Shown: positions 1 through 8,185 of the stretch, piece after piece | How positions within the stretch are numbered: the first letter of the stretch is position 1 | How the letters are laid out: every line of letters starts with the position of its first letter | Assembly (NCBI GenBank): GCA_965656715.1 | Contig: CBFHLR010000004.1 | Span: 1-64,000 of the forward strand | Length of the DNA: 64,000 nucleotides | Direction: 5' to 3' | Source of the DNA: Coraliomargarita sp965656715 | Lineage (GTDB): Bacteria; Verrucomicrobiota; Verrucomicrobiia; Opitutales; Coraliomargaritaceae | The notes under the pieces: generated by a model | The model's input: the letters and a program-made list of their open reading frames with translations, nothing else | Database searches by the model: none | What the model was told of the DNA's origin: nothing | Position numbers and translations under genes: made by a program

Positions 1-241
1 TGCTCAAATTCGCAGCAATCGAAAACATCCACGTCTTCACCTTTGCCTTTGGTGTGAATTTAGCTGCGTTCTTGTAAACCCTAAAGAAGGTCTCCTCAGT
101 CAATTCTGCCGCATCTGCCTCATTCCCAGTATATCGAATCGCAAAGCAGAAAAGCGACTCCCTATGTCGACGCATCAATTCTGACAAACCACCTTCATCA
201 CCACGCTGTATGCGCTGTATAGATATTAAATCTTCGTCCAT
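1..241 (-). CDS. ECF sigma factor, CnrH-like (partial, runs off window)
   Basis: The first 80 residues of an extracytoplasmic-function sigma factor are visible, starting MDEDLISIQRIQ and running off the left edge. They cover sigma region 2: the RHRESLFCFAIRYTGN stretch, the acidic ADAAELTEETFFRVY helix and the KTWMFSIAANL segment, which match the usual core-binding and -10-recognition helices. It lies 14 bp downstream of a CnrX-like sensor, which itself follows a CnrY-like membrane protein, reproducing the order of the nickel/cobalt-responsive cnrYXH operon. I infer that it is released from the membrane protein when periplasmic metal is sensed and then transcribes metal-resistance genes, probably beyond the window. 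Family assignment is firm; the CnrH-like role rests on the neighbours. Confidence 0.85.
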   Translation of the reverse strand, partial: MDEDLISIQRIQRGDEGGLSELMRRHRESLFCFAIRYTGNEADAAELTEETFFRVYKNAAKFTPKAKVKTWMFSIAANLS

Positions 242-255
242 TTTTACCCATGGCG

Positions 256-708
256 TTACTCCGGCTGGCTAAGTGCCTCTACGGCAAGTTCCTTTAACTT
301 ACCTTGCTTATCTGGCGGCAGCACACTCAACATTTCATAGTAGTGCTCAATTGATAAAGTTTGAAGATCACCATGCACCCGATGCAACTCATGAACGGCC
401 TTTGTCACATCATCCGAGTATGTTTCAGTATCCCGAAGCAACACGGCCAGTTCCGACATTTTCAAGTTAAACTCCTTCAAAAGAGCCTCGCGCCTAGCAC
501 GATACCCACCTTCAAAATAGTCGATCCTCTCAGCCTCTTCTGGAGACAATCCTAGCTCTTTGTGCAACCATTGATGCCCATGGGCGTCATCATGGCCCCA
601 CTCCCGGCTATCGAGCACCAGACTGGACATGAAATACGAAACACCTGCACAAGTAGCGATCAAAAGGGCCACTAGTATCAGAATTCGAGTGAAGCTATTT
701 CCTTTCAT
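256..708 (-). CDS. Periplasmic metal sensor, CnrX/NccX-like
   Basis: A 150-residue protein with one N-terminal membrane anchor (about residues 8-30) and a helical periplasmic domain. Five residues, H45, H49, E66, H122 and M126, sit exactly three positions beyond the CnrX metal ligands H42, H46, E63, H119 and M123 as I remember them, with the same spacing, so a Ni/Co-type site is likely retained. The domain belongs to the periplasmic heavy-metal sensor (Metal_resist) family. It lies between a CnrY-like membrane protein and an ECF sigma factor in the same orientation. The inferred role is metal sensing that destabilises the anti-sigma complex. It is shorter than most ZraP proteins and has no repeated C-terminal histidine motif, which favours CnrX over a chaperone. 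Confidence 0.8.
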   Translation of the reverse strand: MKGNSFTRILILVALLIATCAGVSYFMSSLVLDSREWGHDDAHGHQWLHKELGLSPEEAERIDYFEGGYRARREALLKEFNLKMSELAVLLRDTETYSDDVTKAVHELHRVHGDLQTLSIEHYYEMLSVLPPDKQGKLKELAVEALSQPE

Positions 709-722
709 ACTATCCGTATATT

Positions 723-1058
723 CTACCGATTCGGCCCTATGGCAACCAATTCGACAGGCTCCATGATATCGAAGCCAAAGGCCCGGCTCAGCTCCGCTTC
801 ACGGAAATCATCGTATGCATTCATCTTAGCAGAAGCAAAAGTGACCATGGAGCTAGTTACAACAACCATAGCCATCGCAGTTGCTACAAACTCAGTTTTA
901 GGCACCAATCCGGCGACCCAACTGAAGATATCCACTACCTCCTCATCCTGAGACAATCTGACTCTACGCAAGACATTCGCCTCAAGGTTTCCTGGGCATG
1001 AAGGGAGCCTTCTCCCTTTCAACGCCTGAATACCTCTTTCTATATCATTTTGATTCAT
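723..1058 (-). CDS. CnrY-like membrane anti-sigma protein
   Basis: The first gene of the sigma-regulator trio, 111 residues from the ATG at 1058. A GTG seven codons upstream at 1079 is also possible. The N-terminal half is a soluble charged segment (MNQNDIERGIQALKGRRLP...) followed by one transmembrane helix near the middle (VATAMAMVVVTSSMVTFAS) and a short outer tail. This fits a small anti-sigma factor that holds the ECF sigma with its cytoplasmic N-terminus, like CnrY/NccY, although sequence similarity in that family is weak. It ends 14 bp before the CnrX-like gene. Position and topology are the evidence; I do not see a diagnostic motif. Confidence 0.6.
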   Translation of the reverse strand: MNQNDIERGIQALKGRRLPSCPGNLEANVLRRVRLSQDEEVVDIFSWVAGLVPKTEFVATAMAMVVVTSSMVTFASAKMNAYDDFREAELSRAFGFDIMEPVELVAIGPNR

Positions 1059-1298
1059 CACAACTTCAACGCATATCACGCACTAAACACTCAAAAAAAG
1101 TTCATCTTACCCTAACCCCCAAAAACAGTCTCTGCCAGCTGCAGCTTAATTAAAGATCACATCAGAAAATAACAGGTTCACCTCTGCTTTCAACGAATAA
1201 GTCGCAGCACATATCGAGGGCAACTCGGCAGGCTAGTGAGTTTTGAAGAACTAATGCAACAAATTGTGTGATAATATCCATTCTAAGCGTATAGAACC
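1059..1298. other. Intergenic region upstream of the metal-sensor operon
   Basis: About 240 bp separate the CnrY-like gene from the relic gene at 1299. The promoter of the minus-strand sensor operon must be here. I see no clear sigma-70 consensus, which would be expected if the operon is read by its own ECF sigma factor. A TCACATCAG word near 1158 resembles, in inverted orientation, the core of the repeats at 9488-9652, but one weak match is not enough to call a transposon end. Confidence 0.4.
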
Positions 1299-1626
1299 AT
1301 GGCCAAGAATCCTGAACAGCTCAAGAATCCTTATGGTATACAAAACGGAAGATTCGTCCATGTCGACGTGGTTGAGCCTGTAATTGCTCGTGTCCGGTTA
1401 CTGGAATCCCTCTTGGTACAATAAATGGGAGAAGGTCGTGGAAGTCTATCTGCCGAATTTCATTAGGGATTATGCGCTGAGCAAACGGAGAGTTTTGGAG
1501 AACATTCGGAGAGAATCAGCCAGATTGTGCGATTCACGAGATTTCTTAGTCCCAAATGGAGCCGAAGCACACTCAGTTGCGAAATCCGCAAACTCCTTGC
1601 CGTTAAGAATTTTAGCTACACTCTGA
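1299..1626 (+). pseudogene. Relic of a CoiA-like gene
   Basis: The ATG at 1299 opens a 41-codon frame (stop ending at 1424) whose start contains KNPYGIQNGRFVHVDVVE. This closely resembles the N-terminus of CoiA-like competence/mobile-element proteins (family pattern NPYGI.(N/D)GR.VH). In that family a Cys-x-Cys-Pro segment follows. Here CPVTGIPLG appears at the right place but in another frame, from about 1390, and other frames remain open to 1626 without recognisable sequence. I read this as a frameshifted, decaying gene within the accessory region. The alternative is chance similarity over 18 residues. Confidence 0.35.
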
Positions 1627-1636
1627 GTCCAGGCAC

Positions 1637-1668
1637 AAAAAAACTGCGAACCTTTAGGAAGTTCGCAG
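1637..1668 (-). terminator. Rho-independent terminator after the tRNA-like relic
   Basis: An 8-bp perfect stem CTGCGAAC/GTTCGCAG (1644-1651 with 1661-1668) has a 9-nt loop, and on the minus strand it is followed by seven Ts. It lies directly downstream of the tRNA-Pro-like 3' segment on the same strand, as expected for the original terminator of that tRNA. Confidence 0.75.
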
Positions 1669-1679
1669 CTTATTCATTT

Positions 1680-1736
1680 TGGTCGGGGCAACAGGATTTG
1701 AATCTTCGGCTTCTTCACCCCGAACGAGGCATTCTA
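1680..1736 (-). pseudogene. tRNA-Pro(CGG)-like relic, 3' half
   Basis: Read on the minus strand, this segment has the 3' half of a proline tRNA: an anticodon-loop-like CGTTCGGGG, a variable region, a T-loop TTCAAAT and an acceptor end TGCCCCGACCA. The anticodon and T stems contain mismatches, and the D-arm position is occupied by an unrelated hairpin (1739-1767), so it should not be functional. A genuine terminator follows it. Partial tRNAs that keep the 3' half are typical scars of site-specific integration. The alternative is a highly diverged tRNA with an insertion in the D arm: a stretch AGGGGCA upstream could still pair with the 3' acceptor strand. Confidence 0.55.
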
Positions 1737-1738
1737 TA

Positions 1739-1767
1739 GCAGTATTACCAATTCATGGTAATACTGC
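1739..1767 (-). terminator. Hairpin closing the tns operon
   Basis: A perfect 11-bp inverted repeat, GCAGTATTACC/GGTAATACTGC, with a 7-nt loop begins two bases after the stop codon of the last tniQ gene. It has no T-run on the minus strand, so it may act as a transcript-stabilising or Rho-assisted end rather than a classic terminator. It also occupies the place where the 5' part of the tRNA relic should be. Confidence 0.55.
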
Positions 1768-1769
1768 CC

Positions 1770-2627
1770 CTATGCAACAACCACCTCCAAACCGGAGAGA
1801 TCCTTCAATAACAAGGCCAATGGATTAACCCCCAACCGATAGCATAACTTTAAGAACTGCTCGAAATCCGGCACATGCGATTCTTCTCTCCACCGAAAGA
1901 CCCGAAGCGCCTCCAGTTCGCCGACGAACTCCAGTATATCAACTTCGCTCAACAAATGAGATACGGAACTTGCGAAAGAAAAATCGTGAGTTGGACCTGT
2001 ATATGAGAGCATCTCTCCAACAACTTTTGCACACCACACACCAAAAGCCTTCTCGCCATAAACTCCCGATCCATCCTCAGCATTGCCCAGCGTAAATCTG
2101 TCATATTTATCCTGAACTTGTGTACAGTTCGGGCAACTTCTGACCGCATACCACGACTCGGACACCTTGGTAGCACAGCGACAGAAATGGCAGAACTGCT
2201 CCAATGGAGCAGCATCTATAGTCCAGTAAATATGATTAACCGAGTAGAGTAGCGGCTCATATCCAAGTTTAGAAGCTGGGTAGAACCACTTATGGGCACG
2301 TATTACATCACGCCCAAACAGCTCATACAAATACCCGGCAGTTAACACACTCAGATCCGTATAATCAGTGAGCTCTTCCACCAGATTCAATATCTCCCGC
2401 GTCCCTCTAGCTGCAAAATTCAGATGCCCCAGCCAATTAAAACTCTTCAGACGATAATCCTCTCGCCCCTCAAGTAACATACACTCAACAGTGCACATCA
2501 GTTCGAACACATCGACATGGTTCGCCTCAGCAAGTCGGATGATATATGAAGACAGATTTTCAACCATGGGAGTCCCCACACCTATTGGATCAATCGCAAT
2601 AAGTGAGGGCTTCATTTTGATATACAT
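1770..2627 (-). CDS. tniQ: TniQ/TnsD-family protein 2 (short form)
   Basis: A 285-residue TniQ-family protein. The N-terminus has the family pattern DPIGVGTPMVENLSSYIIRLAEANHV. A zinc-binding region follows with Cys at 146, 149, 151, 165 and 168. It aligns along its length with the upstream TniQ (shared blocks PIGVG, YPAS..GYE.LL, GEML.Y) but stops about 150 residues earlier and lacks that protein's C-terminal domain. TniQ/TnsD proteins recruit the TnsABC machinery to a target, either by binding a fixed DNA site or by linking to another targeting module. It starts 2 bp upstream of the end of the preceding gene's stop region, so it is the last gene of the operon. The short form resembles the TniQ that, in CRISPR-associated elements, works beside a longer TnsD, but no Cas genes are present here. 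Confidence 0.85.
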   Translation of the reverse strand: MYIKMKPSLIAIDPIGVGTPMVENLSSYIIRLAEANHVDVFELMCTVECMLLEGREDYRLKSFNWLGHLNFAARGTREILNLVEELTDYTDLSVLTAGYLYELFGRDVIRAHKWFYPASKLGYEPLLYSVNHIYWTIDAAPLEQFCHFCRCATKVSESWYAVRSCPNCTQVQDKYDRFTLGNAEDGSGVYGEKAFGVWCAKVVGEMLSYTGPTHDFSFASSVSHLLSEVDILEFVGELEALRVFRWREESHVPDFEQFLKLCYRLGVNPLALLLKDLSGLEVVVA

Positions 2628-2628
2628 T

Positions 2629-3954
2629 CTACTTAATTGTATTTTGAGTTATTCTGTTTGAGTCAGTGAAAAGCTCCTCCATCACAGTTTCTGCACCACA
2701 CTTGATGACTCGTCTGACAAGCGACTCTGCCCAAGGCTCACGAATCCTCCCTGGCCTTTCTAAAAACGGCGATAAGTTCCGGCTGTTCGGAGTCAGCCCT
2801 TTTGCTTCACAGAACATGGCAGCCCGACATATCTCCGCCTTCCTTCCAAATAGCGCTGCATCGGCCCGGCAATCCTTCCTCTCCGCGACGATTGCCTCAA
2901 ACTGGCCCGTCAGCCCAGGCACATCTGAACGAACCTTGTCATAGCAGTGCCCCAACTCCAATTGACAATAGCGCCTTACAGGCATGCGAGTACACCGATC
3001 CCGCTTCATGTCGGCCTTCATTTTTGAGGTCACCTCATCCCTGTCATACGCCTTACGTGCGCCCCCCTTCCTTGGCTTAGGATCAAGTCTAATTCCGGCA
3101 CTGCTACCAACAGGCAGAAACCGCTGTTGAAAGAAATCAATAGGGCTCAGCCTTAGATTATATAAGACAACCAGTACCTTCTCGAATTTAGGCAATTTTC
3201 CATCTTCACACCAAGACCTGACCAACTTCCTCGATATGCCCAACGCACGTCCTGCAGCACTCCAATTATGTACATCAAGGAAGCTCAGTAAACCATACAC
3301 CGACTCCTGAACCGAGAACCCGCAAGTATTACCCCCATACGCGAGCATTTCGCCAATACATTTCGTATAGAAAATATGGCGTCCACGCTCTTGTTCATCT
3401 GACATTGTTGAACCACTGTAACGATCTAAACTACAACCGCAGTCAGCACACATACGTATGCTTCCAGACATTTGCGCGACAACCGCACTGGTCCCGCATA
3501 CGGGATTCGGACATCGGCACTCAAGGAGTGCACCCGTATGCGTTCTATATACCTCTTTGACACAGCAAAGCAGCATCTCGTAGTCCATGGATGATGCAGG
3601 ATCAAAATATCGCCCCTCGCGCACCAGCCCCCCTTTAAACAAACGAGACCATCGGCCCAAAGTGAGCATTCCAAGCTCAGGTATGCCGATAAGCTCCTCC
3701 AGACGTCGAACGAAGGCTTCCACATACCCCCCACGTCCATCAATGACCTTGGCTAACCAGTAAGCGGTGATTTGGCCACGCTTATTCCTTGGAATCGGCT
3801 GATCAGAAGTATCCGCCACGTAGTTTAGTATTTCGTCGAACTGGACATGATTGACAATGGCCACACGGCGTAGAAAAGAAATAATTGATTCGACCTCCCC
3901 CGATCCAACGCCAATCGGCCTACAACGTATAAGAGATTGATCGAGATGAATCAT
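2629..3954 (-). CDS. tniQ: TniQ/TnsD-family protein 1 (long form)
   Basis: A 441-residue target-selection protein. It has the TniQ N-terminal domain (RCRPIGVGSGEVESIISFLRR at residues 10-30), a zinc site with Cys 146, 148, 153, 169, 172 and 174, a helix-turn-helix-like segment about 230-255 (AAGRALGISRKLVRSWCEDG), and an Arg/Lys-rich C-terminal extension of about 150 residues with further helical DNA-binding potential. The length and extra domain suggest a TnsD-type role: direct recognition of a chromosomal attachment site. Its ATG overlaps the TnsC stop codon (ATGA), so translation is probably coupled. The paralogue that follows gives the element two target selectors. Confidence 0.85.
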   Translation of the reverse strand: MIHLDQSLIRCRPIGVGSGEVESIISFLRRVAIVNHVQFDEILNYVADTSDQPIPRNKRGQITAYWLAKVIDGRGGYVEAFVRRLEELIGIPELGMLTLGRWSRLFKGGLVREGRYFDPASSMDYEMLLCCVKEVYRTHTGALLECRCPNPVCGTSAVVAQMSGSIRMCADCGCSLDRYSGSTMSDEQERGRHIFYTKCIGEMLAYGGNTCGFSVQESVYGLLSFLDVHNWSAAGRALGISRKLVRSWCEDGKLPKFEKVLVVLYNLRLSPIDFFQQRFLPVGSSAGIRLDPKPRKGGARKAYDRDEVTSKMKADMKRDRCTRMPVRRYCQLELGHCYDKVRSDVPGLTGQFEAIVAERKDCRADAALFGRKAEICRAAMFCEAKGLTPNSRNLSPFLERPGRIREPWAESLVRRVIKCGAETVMEELFTDSNRITQNTIK

Positions 3955-4928
3955 AAAGGCGGTCCCACTTTGTCTACCGGATTTTTACGCACGCCGGGAC
4001 GACGCCTTTTAGATTTCGCTCCAGGTTGCGTCTTAGTTTTAGATTTCTTCTTCGAAGTATCGTCATTCACTAAATGGTGCTTTGATTGCTTATAAAACAA
4101 TTCGATTTCCTCTTTTCGCACCGTATCCGGATCATAGAACCCACTGAGTCCCAAAAGTTCAGCAGTGATCGCCTCTTGTTCAAACTCGATCGCATGGCTA
4201 TTCAATTTAATCAGCAACTCTCGGATCGCTCCAACACATCCATTCGTAGCATTAAAGAGTGCCACTGGATTCGCCTTGAGCGCTGGATGAATCGGAACTT
4301 CAATTTCCTTTTCGAACTCATTAAGCACCTGCTTAAATTTCTTTATATCGCCACCCTTACCGGAGTTGTATGGAGCCAACCGGACAACATGAGCACGGTT
4401 TATAATCTGCCCCTCCAACCCTAGAAATTGACCTAAAGTAGGTGTCCCTGCAAAGATATGAGGGATTCCCGTAAGATTAGTCAATGACTTGAGAAATTGC
4501 AGATTTTCGTAAACCTGAGTGTAGCCAAGCTTATCAACAAATCGGTTCGCCTCATCGACTATAACCAGCTTAATTCCACACTGCTTCACCCGCCTGACAA
4601 TCAATTGAATCAGTTCGTGGTTCGTCATCTTTGAATACGACCGCGAAGAGGAACCAGCGAAGACATCCCCCAGGCATATCAGATAATCGACAAGGAAAGG
4701 CTTATTTGTATAAGTGATGGACGATTTTGCAGGAACCTCGAAGAACACCACCTTTCCATCGTAAGAATCAGGAAGGTGCTCCGGCAGGTCCTCAAGCAGT
4801 TTCGTTTTGCCGACTCTGGAAACACCGATAAGAAAGATCATCATTTGCACAAGGCCAGTTCTGAGTGAAGCAAGTATACAGCGTCGAGCTTTCACGAAGT
4901 TGTCGTGTGGATATACATTATTTTCCAT
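3951..4928 (-). CDS. tnsC: TnsC/TniB-type AAA+ ATPase
   Basis: A 325-residue AAA+ ATPase with Walker A GVSRVGKT at residues 35-42 and Walker B LVIVDEANRF at 121-130, followed by the sensor-like region IPHIFAGTPT. TnsC forms ATP-dependent filaments on target DNA, passes the signal from TniQ/TnsD to the TnsAB transposase and gives target immunity. The C-terminus is a strongly basic tail (KKKSKTKTQPGAKSKRRR), which could contact DNA or partners. The gene follows tnsB by 27 bp and overlaps tniQ by four bases. Length is within the usual range for TniB/TnsC proteins. Confidence 0.9.
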   Translation of the reverse strand: MENNVYPHDNFVKARRCILASLRTGLVQMMIFLIGVSRVGKTKLLEDLPEHLPDSYDGKVVFFEVPAKSSITYTNKPFLVDYLICLGDVFAGSSSRSYSKMTNHELIQLIVRRVKQCGIKLVIVDEANRFVDKLGYTQVYENLQFLKSLTNLTGIPHIFAGTPTLGQFLGLEGQIINRAHVVRLAPYNSGKGGDIKKFKQVLNEFEKEIEVPIHPALKANPVALFNATNGCVGAIRELLIKLNSHAIEFEQEAITAELLGLSGFYDPDTVRKEEIELFYKQSKHHLVNDDTSKKKSKTKTQPGAKSKRRRPGVRKNPVDKVGPPL

Positions 4929-4955
4929 GATCGTATTTTTTGTTTTGGATTTAGG

Positions 4956-7004
4956 TTAATCGTCAAAAATATCTGAGTATATCGGCTCATCGGGAAGCTC
5001 GTCATCCGGGTAGTCGAATTCAGCTGCGATAGCATCGACGAGGTCTTCGTCAGAGCCATGAGCGCTCACCTCATCGCCAAGTGCAGCTTCCCGATCCAAC
5101 CGAGCCTTTCGCATCTTCAGGTCTTCCTCCTTCCCCTTGTAATTCTCCAGAAACTCGACCCCCTGAAAGATCCGAAGCGTATTGCGTTTGTGATCACCCA
5201 CAGAACGCGCCTTGACCTCGTTACTGAGAATTTCAACCTCTGCAGCACTCATTGACTGCTTAAAATGACAACCGCCCAATAACGCTTTGTGCCACTCCCC
5301 CTTGTGGCCAAAGTAAATGTATCGAAGATCCCACGGAGACCATTTCACAACGAACTTCCTCCCCTTGTTCACCTCTTCTTTGAGAATAGGGTGAGTGTAC
5401 CAGCCATTATTGATTTGTAAGGAGCTTCGACGGCATGTAAGCGCCTCACGCCTGTCTGGCGCAAGCATACATGAAATCTCGAACGACTCATCAAAGCGTA
5501 CCACACGCCGTTGCTTCGGGAGCAAATTACTGTAGCTCTTGTTATGAAAGCTCATCGGAGTCGCATCAATGGCCGCATGCTGCAGCTTCTCGTTGTAATT
5601 AACGACGTAGCCCTCAAACATCTCCTTGACCTCGCGAATGCCCCAAACTGCTCTGTTTTTCGCGATAAATTCCTTAGTTACCTGCCGGACATTTACCATC
5701 AACTTGGTTGAGCCGAGCAGATTGTGCCAAGTGTCTTTGTTGATGGTTCCAATTAGGGATTCTACATCAGAACCATAACGCGGACGCGAAGGTGGGCGCT
5801 CCCGCTTGTGGACGCGGTAAAATGCAAGCAAGGCATCTATATACACTGAATGAAACTCTTTACCACCGTCCACTGAAATACATAGTGGCATACTTCCATT
5901 GCGTCGCACCATATCCCGAACGACCATCATAACCGCTACCCTTGAGGGCGCACCAAACCCGATATACCAACCTAGAATAGCACGGCTATATGTATCGATC
6001 GCAACAGTCAGCCAGAGTCGCCCCAACCCCACACCGTCGTCCTCGTCGATGGCTTCAAGGTCGATTAAAGTGTGGTCAATCTCAACGATATGCCCAGCGA
6101 ATAAACCATGGGTCAGTCCGCTCCAATCACCACTTGTCATATCACTGATCTGATACGCGGCTTTGCGACCTTCTTTCGCGAGCGTCTTCTTCAACTCTCG
6201 AATACGATTAACAGCACGAGTAAAAGTCGAATAACTAACCGGCGTCAGCCCATAGGACTTTGCGACCAGAGCGTATTGTCCCCAAGCCAATTTCTTATGA
6301 CGATTTTCGCGCGATACAGAAACTGGCAGTTTCCATCGACTGCCTGGATCTTGTTTTAACCCAAGATAGCTAACGCGAATGTACTCTTTGGCGAGTTCTT
6401 TAGCATCCTTGCAGGTCTTCAGTTTTGTATTGCCTGGCCGCACTTTCGGCAACAACCCAGACAAGCCACAACCGTAGGTATCTTCCCCGAACTTCCTCTT
6501 TTTCCTTAAGTCGTAGTAGGTGCTTTTGGACAATCGCGTTACACCTTCCTCATGTAGAGCCATCGCTTCAGCGCGCTTGATCGCGATATCGCGGCGCTCA
6601 TTATCCGAACGAGCGAAAGGCGTTAATTCCTCCTGTTTCGTCTCACGCTGACATTGCAGTGAGCCTTCATGAAAGAACTTTTGCAGATCATCTCGGTCAA
6701 AGGTCTCAATCTTACCTGAATCCCCCCTTAGATAGACGATGTTAGAATCCGTACCGACATATTTATATGCCTTCTGCGCAAAGTTTATGACTGAATCCTC
6801 GTCCAATCTGAATTCAGTCGATCGAACAGGTGCAATAACCGGATGGACACCAAATCGCTGCCGACAGCGGGCAAGTGCACGAGACGAGTAAATTTCAAAC
6901 TTAGCCAGATCTTGCACTGACGAATCATGAAGGCTCCCATAGGCAGAACCGTGAATGAGCATCCAATAGATGCACTCGACAATTTGCTCTCTACTGGGCA
7001 ACAT
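4956..7004 (-). CDS. tnsB: TnsB transposase (DDE recombinase)
   Basis: The catalytic transposase, 682 residues from the ATG at 7004. I prefer this start to the one at 7043 because GGAGGAA lies seven bases upstream and the overlap with tnsA falls to 14 bp. The Mu/TnsB-type DDE core shows EIDHTLIDLE (D310), SVDGGKEFHS (D379) and YGSDVESLIG (E415) in the expected order and spacing. The N-terminal 290 residues should hold the DNA-binding domains for the end repeats (candidates at 9488-9652). An acidic C-terminal tail is the usual TnsC-contacting region. It makes the 3'-end cuts and joins the ends to the target; TnsA makes the 5' cuts. Confidence 0.92.
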   Translation of the reverse strand: MLPSREQIVECIYWMLIHGSAYGSLHDSSVQDLAKFEIYSSRALARCRQRFGVHPVIAPVRSTEFRLDEDSVINFAQKAYKYVGTDSNIVYLRGDSGKIETFDRDDLQKFFHEGSLQCQRETKQEELTPFARSDNERRDIAIKRAEAMALHEEGVTRLSKSTYYDLRKKRKFGEDTYGCGLSGLLPKVRPGNTKLKTCKDAKELAKEYIRVSYLGLKQDPGSRWKLPVSVSRENRHKKLAWGQYALVAKSYGLTPVSYSTFTRAVNRIRELKKTLAKEGRKAAYQISDMTSGDWSGLTHGLFAGHIVEIDHTLIDLEAIDEDDGVGLGRLWLTVAIDTYSRAILGWYIGFGAPSRVAVMMVVRDMVRRNGSMPLCISVDGGKEFHSVYIDALLAFYRVHKRERPPSRPRYGSDVESLIGTINKDTWHNLLGSTKLMVNVRQVTKEFIAKNRAVWGIREVKEMFEGYVVNYNEKLQHAAIDATPMSFHNKSYSNLLPKQRRVVRFDESFEISCMLAPDRREALTCRRSSLQINNGWYTHPILKEEVNKGRKFVVKWSPWDLRYIYFGHKGEWHKALLGGCHFKQSMSAAEVEILSNEVKARSVGDHKRNTLRIFQGVEFLENYKGKEEDLKMRKARLDREAALGDEVSAHGSDEDLVDAIAAEFDYPDDELPDEPIYSDIFDD

Positions 7005-7689
7005 TCTGCGCTTCCTCCCCTTCGGCAGCAATATACTCCTCAACGCTCAACACGAGGCGTTCCAACGTCGAAAGACCGACTTTAGCGATAGCTCTATCTA
7101 CGAGTTGGATGAGTGCCCCACTAGGACGTTCACTTTGATAGTAGGAACAAAGTAGAGACATATTCCGGAAAAACTCTGGCCCGAAATCGACCTCCGTAAC
7201 TACCAAAAAGTGAACACCTAATTCGCGAAAATGCATCTCCGCTTTTAGGTCATGAAAACGGTCATCATCTCCAACCGAGAAACGCGGGTGCTCCTTCTTC
7301 AAGTCATTCTGGATGAAGCCAGAAGGCTTATACTCGATCACCAAGTTCGCATCGTTCTTCAGTTTCACTCCAACGTCGGGTGTATAGCGTGTCAGCCGCT
7401 CACCCTTTGCATAGGACCGTCGAATCATCCGGGTTGGAGGCTGCTCCAAATACCCAACAACCAACGGATGGTATTCAAGGAAAAGGTGACATTGGTATTC
7501 TCCCAGCGATTCCGAACGCCTTGTCTCTCCGTTTTTACCAGATGGCAAAACCGTAATGACGTTGCCAAATATATTGCATAACTCGCGTGAGGGTCCTTCG
7601 TCTTGGTGCTTTGCTATGTAATCATCCCCAGCCTCGATGTTCAAGGGTTTGAGACTGTACAAGATGTCGTATAGATTACTTCTCTTCAT
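6991..7689 (-). CDS. tnsA: TnsA endonuclease
   Basis: A 232-residue restriction-endonuclease-fold protein. The catalytic set is visible as E64 (SLGEYQCHLF), D105 (RYTPDVGVKL) and E119-x-K121 (VIEYKP), matching the TnsA E-D-ExK pattern. TnsA nicks the 5' ends of the element so that it moves by cut-and-paste instead of replicative co-integration. The gene starts 7 bp after an upstream small gene, without an obvious ribosome-binding site of its own, suggesting translational coupling. It overlaps tnsB by 14 bp. The presence of TnsA separates this element from TnsA-less types such as Tn5053 or type V-K CRISPR-associated transposons. Confidence 0.9.
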   Translation of the reverse strand: MKRSNLYDILYSLKPLNIEAGDDYIAKHQDEGPSRELCNIFGNVITVLPSGKNGETRRSESLGEYQCHLFLEYHPLVVGYLEQPPTRMIRRSYAKGERLTRYTPDVGVKLKNDANLVIEYKPSGFIQNDLKKEHPRFSVGDDDRFHDLKAEMHFRELGVHFLVVTEVDFGPEFFRNMSLLCSYYQSERPSGALIQLVDRAIAKVGLSTLERLVLSVEEYIAAEGEEAQNVAQ

Positions 7690-7696
7690 TGCTTTA

Positions 7697-8128
7697 TTAA
7701 TTTGTGTTTAGTGTTTCCGTGAAACCTCTAGATGGCTTTTTAGAATCCCAACAGTCCTCGTTCATTGAAACGAGCGGGACGTTCTTATCGCGAAAATGCC
7801 CGCGTGAACTGGCGGCGTGGTAGCGACCATCTTTCCCTTTGATCACAGAATTTCCACCTCGGTACACCGCACTCCCGAACGACACGTAGCATTGTAACTT
7901 GAGGTGACATTCCGTTCTCAGAAGTGCCGCACGATTCGGAAAAGGCTCACTAGAGAACAGATCATCGTTCTTAGTCGAAAAGGGGTTCAGGTAAACCCCT
8001 TGAAAGCGCCAGATCGAACGACGAGCGCCGTGGCAACCGCAAGGAACATCAATCCCTCGGGTAAATCGCTTACATTTAACACTCATAGTGCCACCATTTA
8101 TGGCGACATTAAACACGTAGTCAAGCAT
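7697..8128 (-). CDS. Unknown protein, first gene of the tns operon
   Basis: A 143-residue protein that I cannot assign to a family. Support for it being real is the strong ribosome-binding site GGAGG five bases before the ATG, its position as first gene of the tns operon, and only 7 bp before tnsA. An internal ATG at codon 15 is a weaker alternative. The protein is basic and rich in Ser, Arg and Cys (a CGCHG motif near residue 31) and has no signal peptide or membrane segment. It could be a transposition accessory factor or a regulator. An opposing frame overlaps it in part, but without a comparable start site. Confidence 0.55.
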   Translation of the reverse strand: MLDYVFNVAINGGTMSVKCKRFTRGIDVPCGCHGARRSIWRFQGVYLNPFSTKNDDLFSSEPFPNRAALLRTECHLKLQCYVSFGSAVYRGGNSVIKGKDGRYHAASSRGHFRDKNVPLVSMNEDCWDSKKPSRGFTETLNTN

Positions 8129-8185
8129 TTTGCCTCCATATATGCGTCAATTCGCAAGAGATACTTCATTAAAAATCTCCACATC

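Noticed and set aside
1384..1626. 80-codon frame from a TTG
   Set aside because: No independent start signal or similarity; treated as part of the frameshifted CoiA-like relic.
1739..1767. Left terminal inverted repeat of the transposon
   Set aside because: It is a self-complementary hairpin right after the tniQ stop and shares no sequence with the repeats at 9488-9652, so it is read as an operon-end hairpin.
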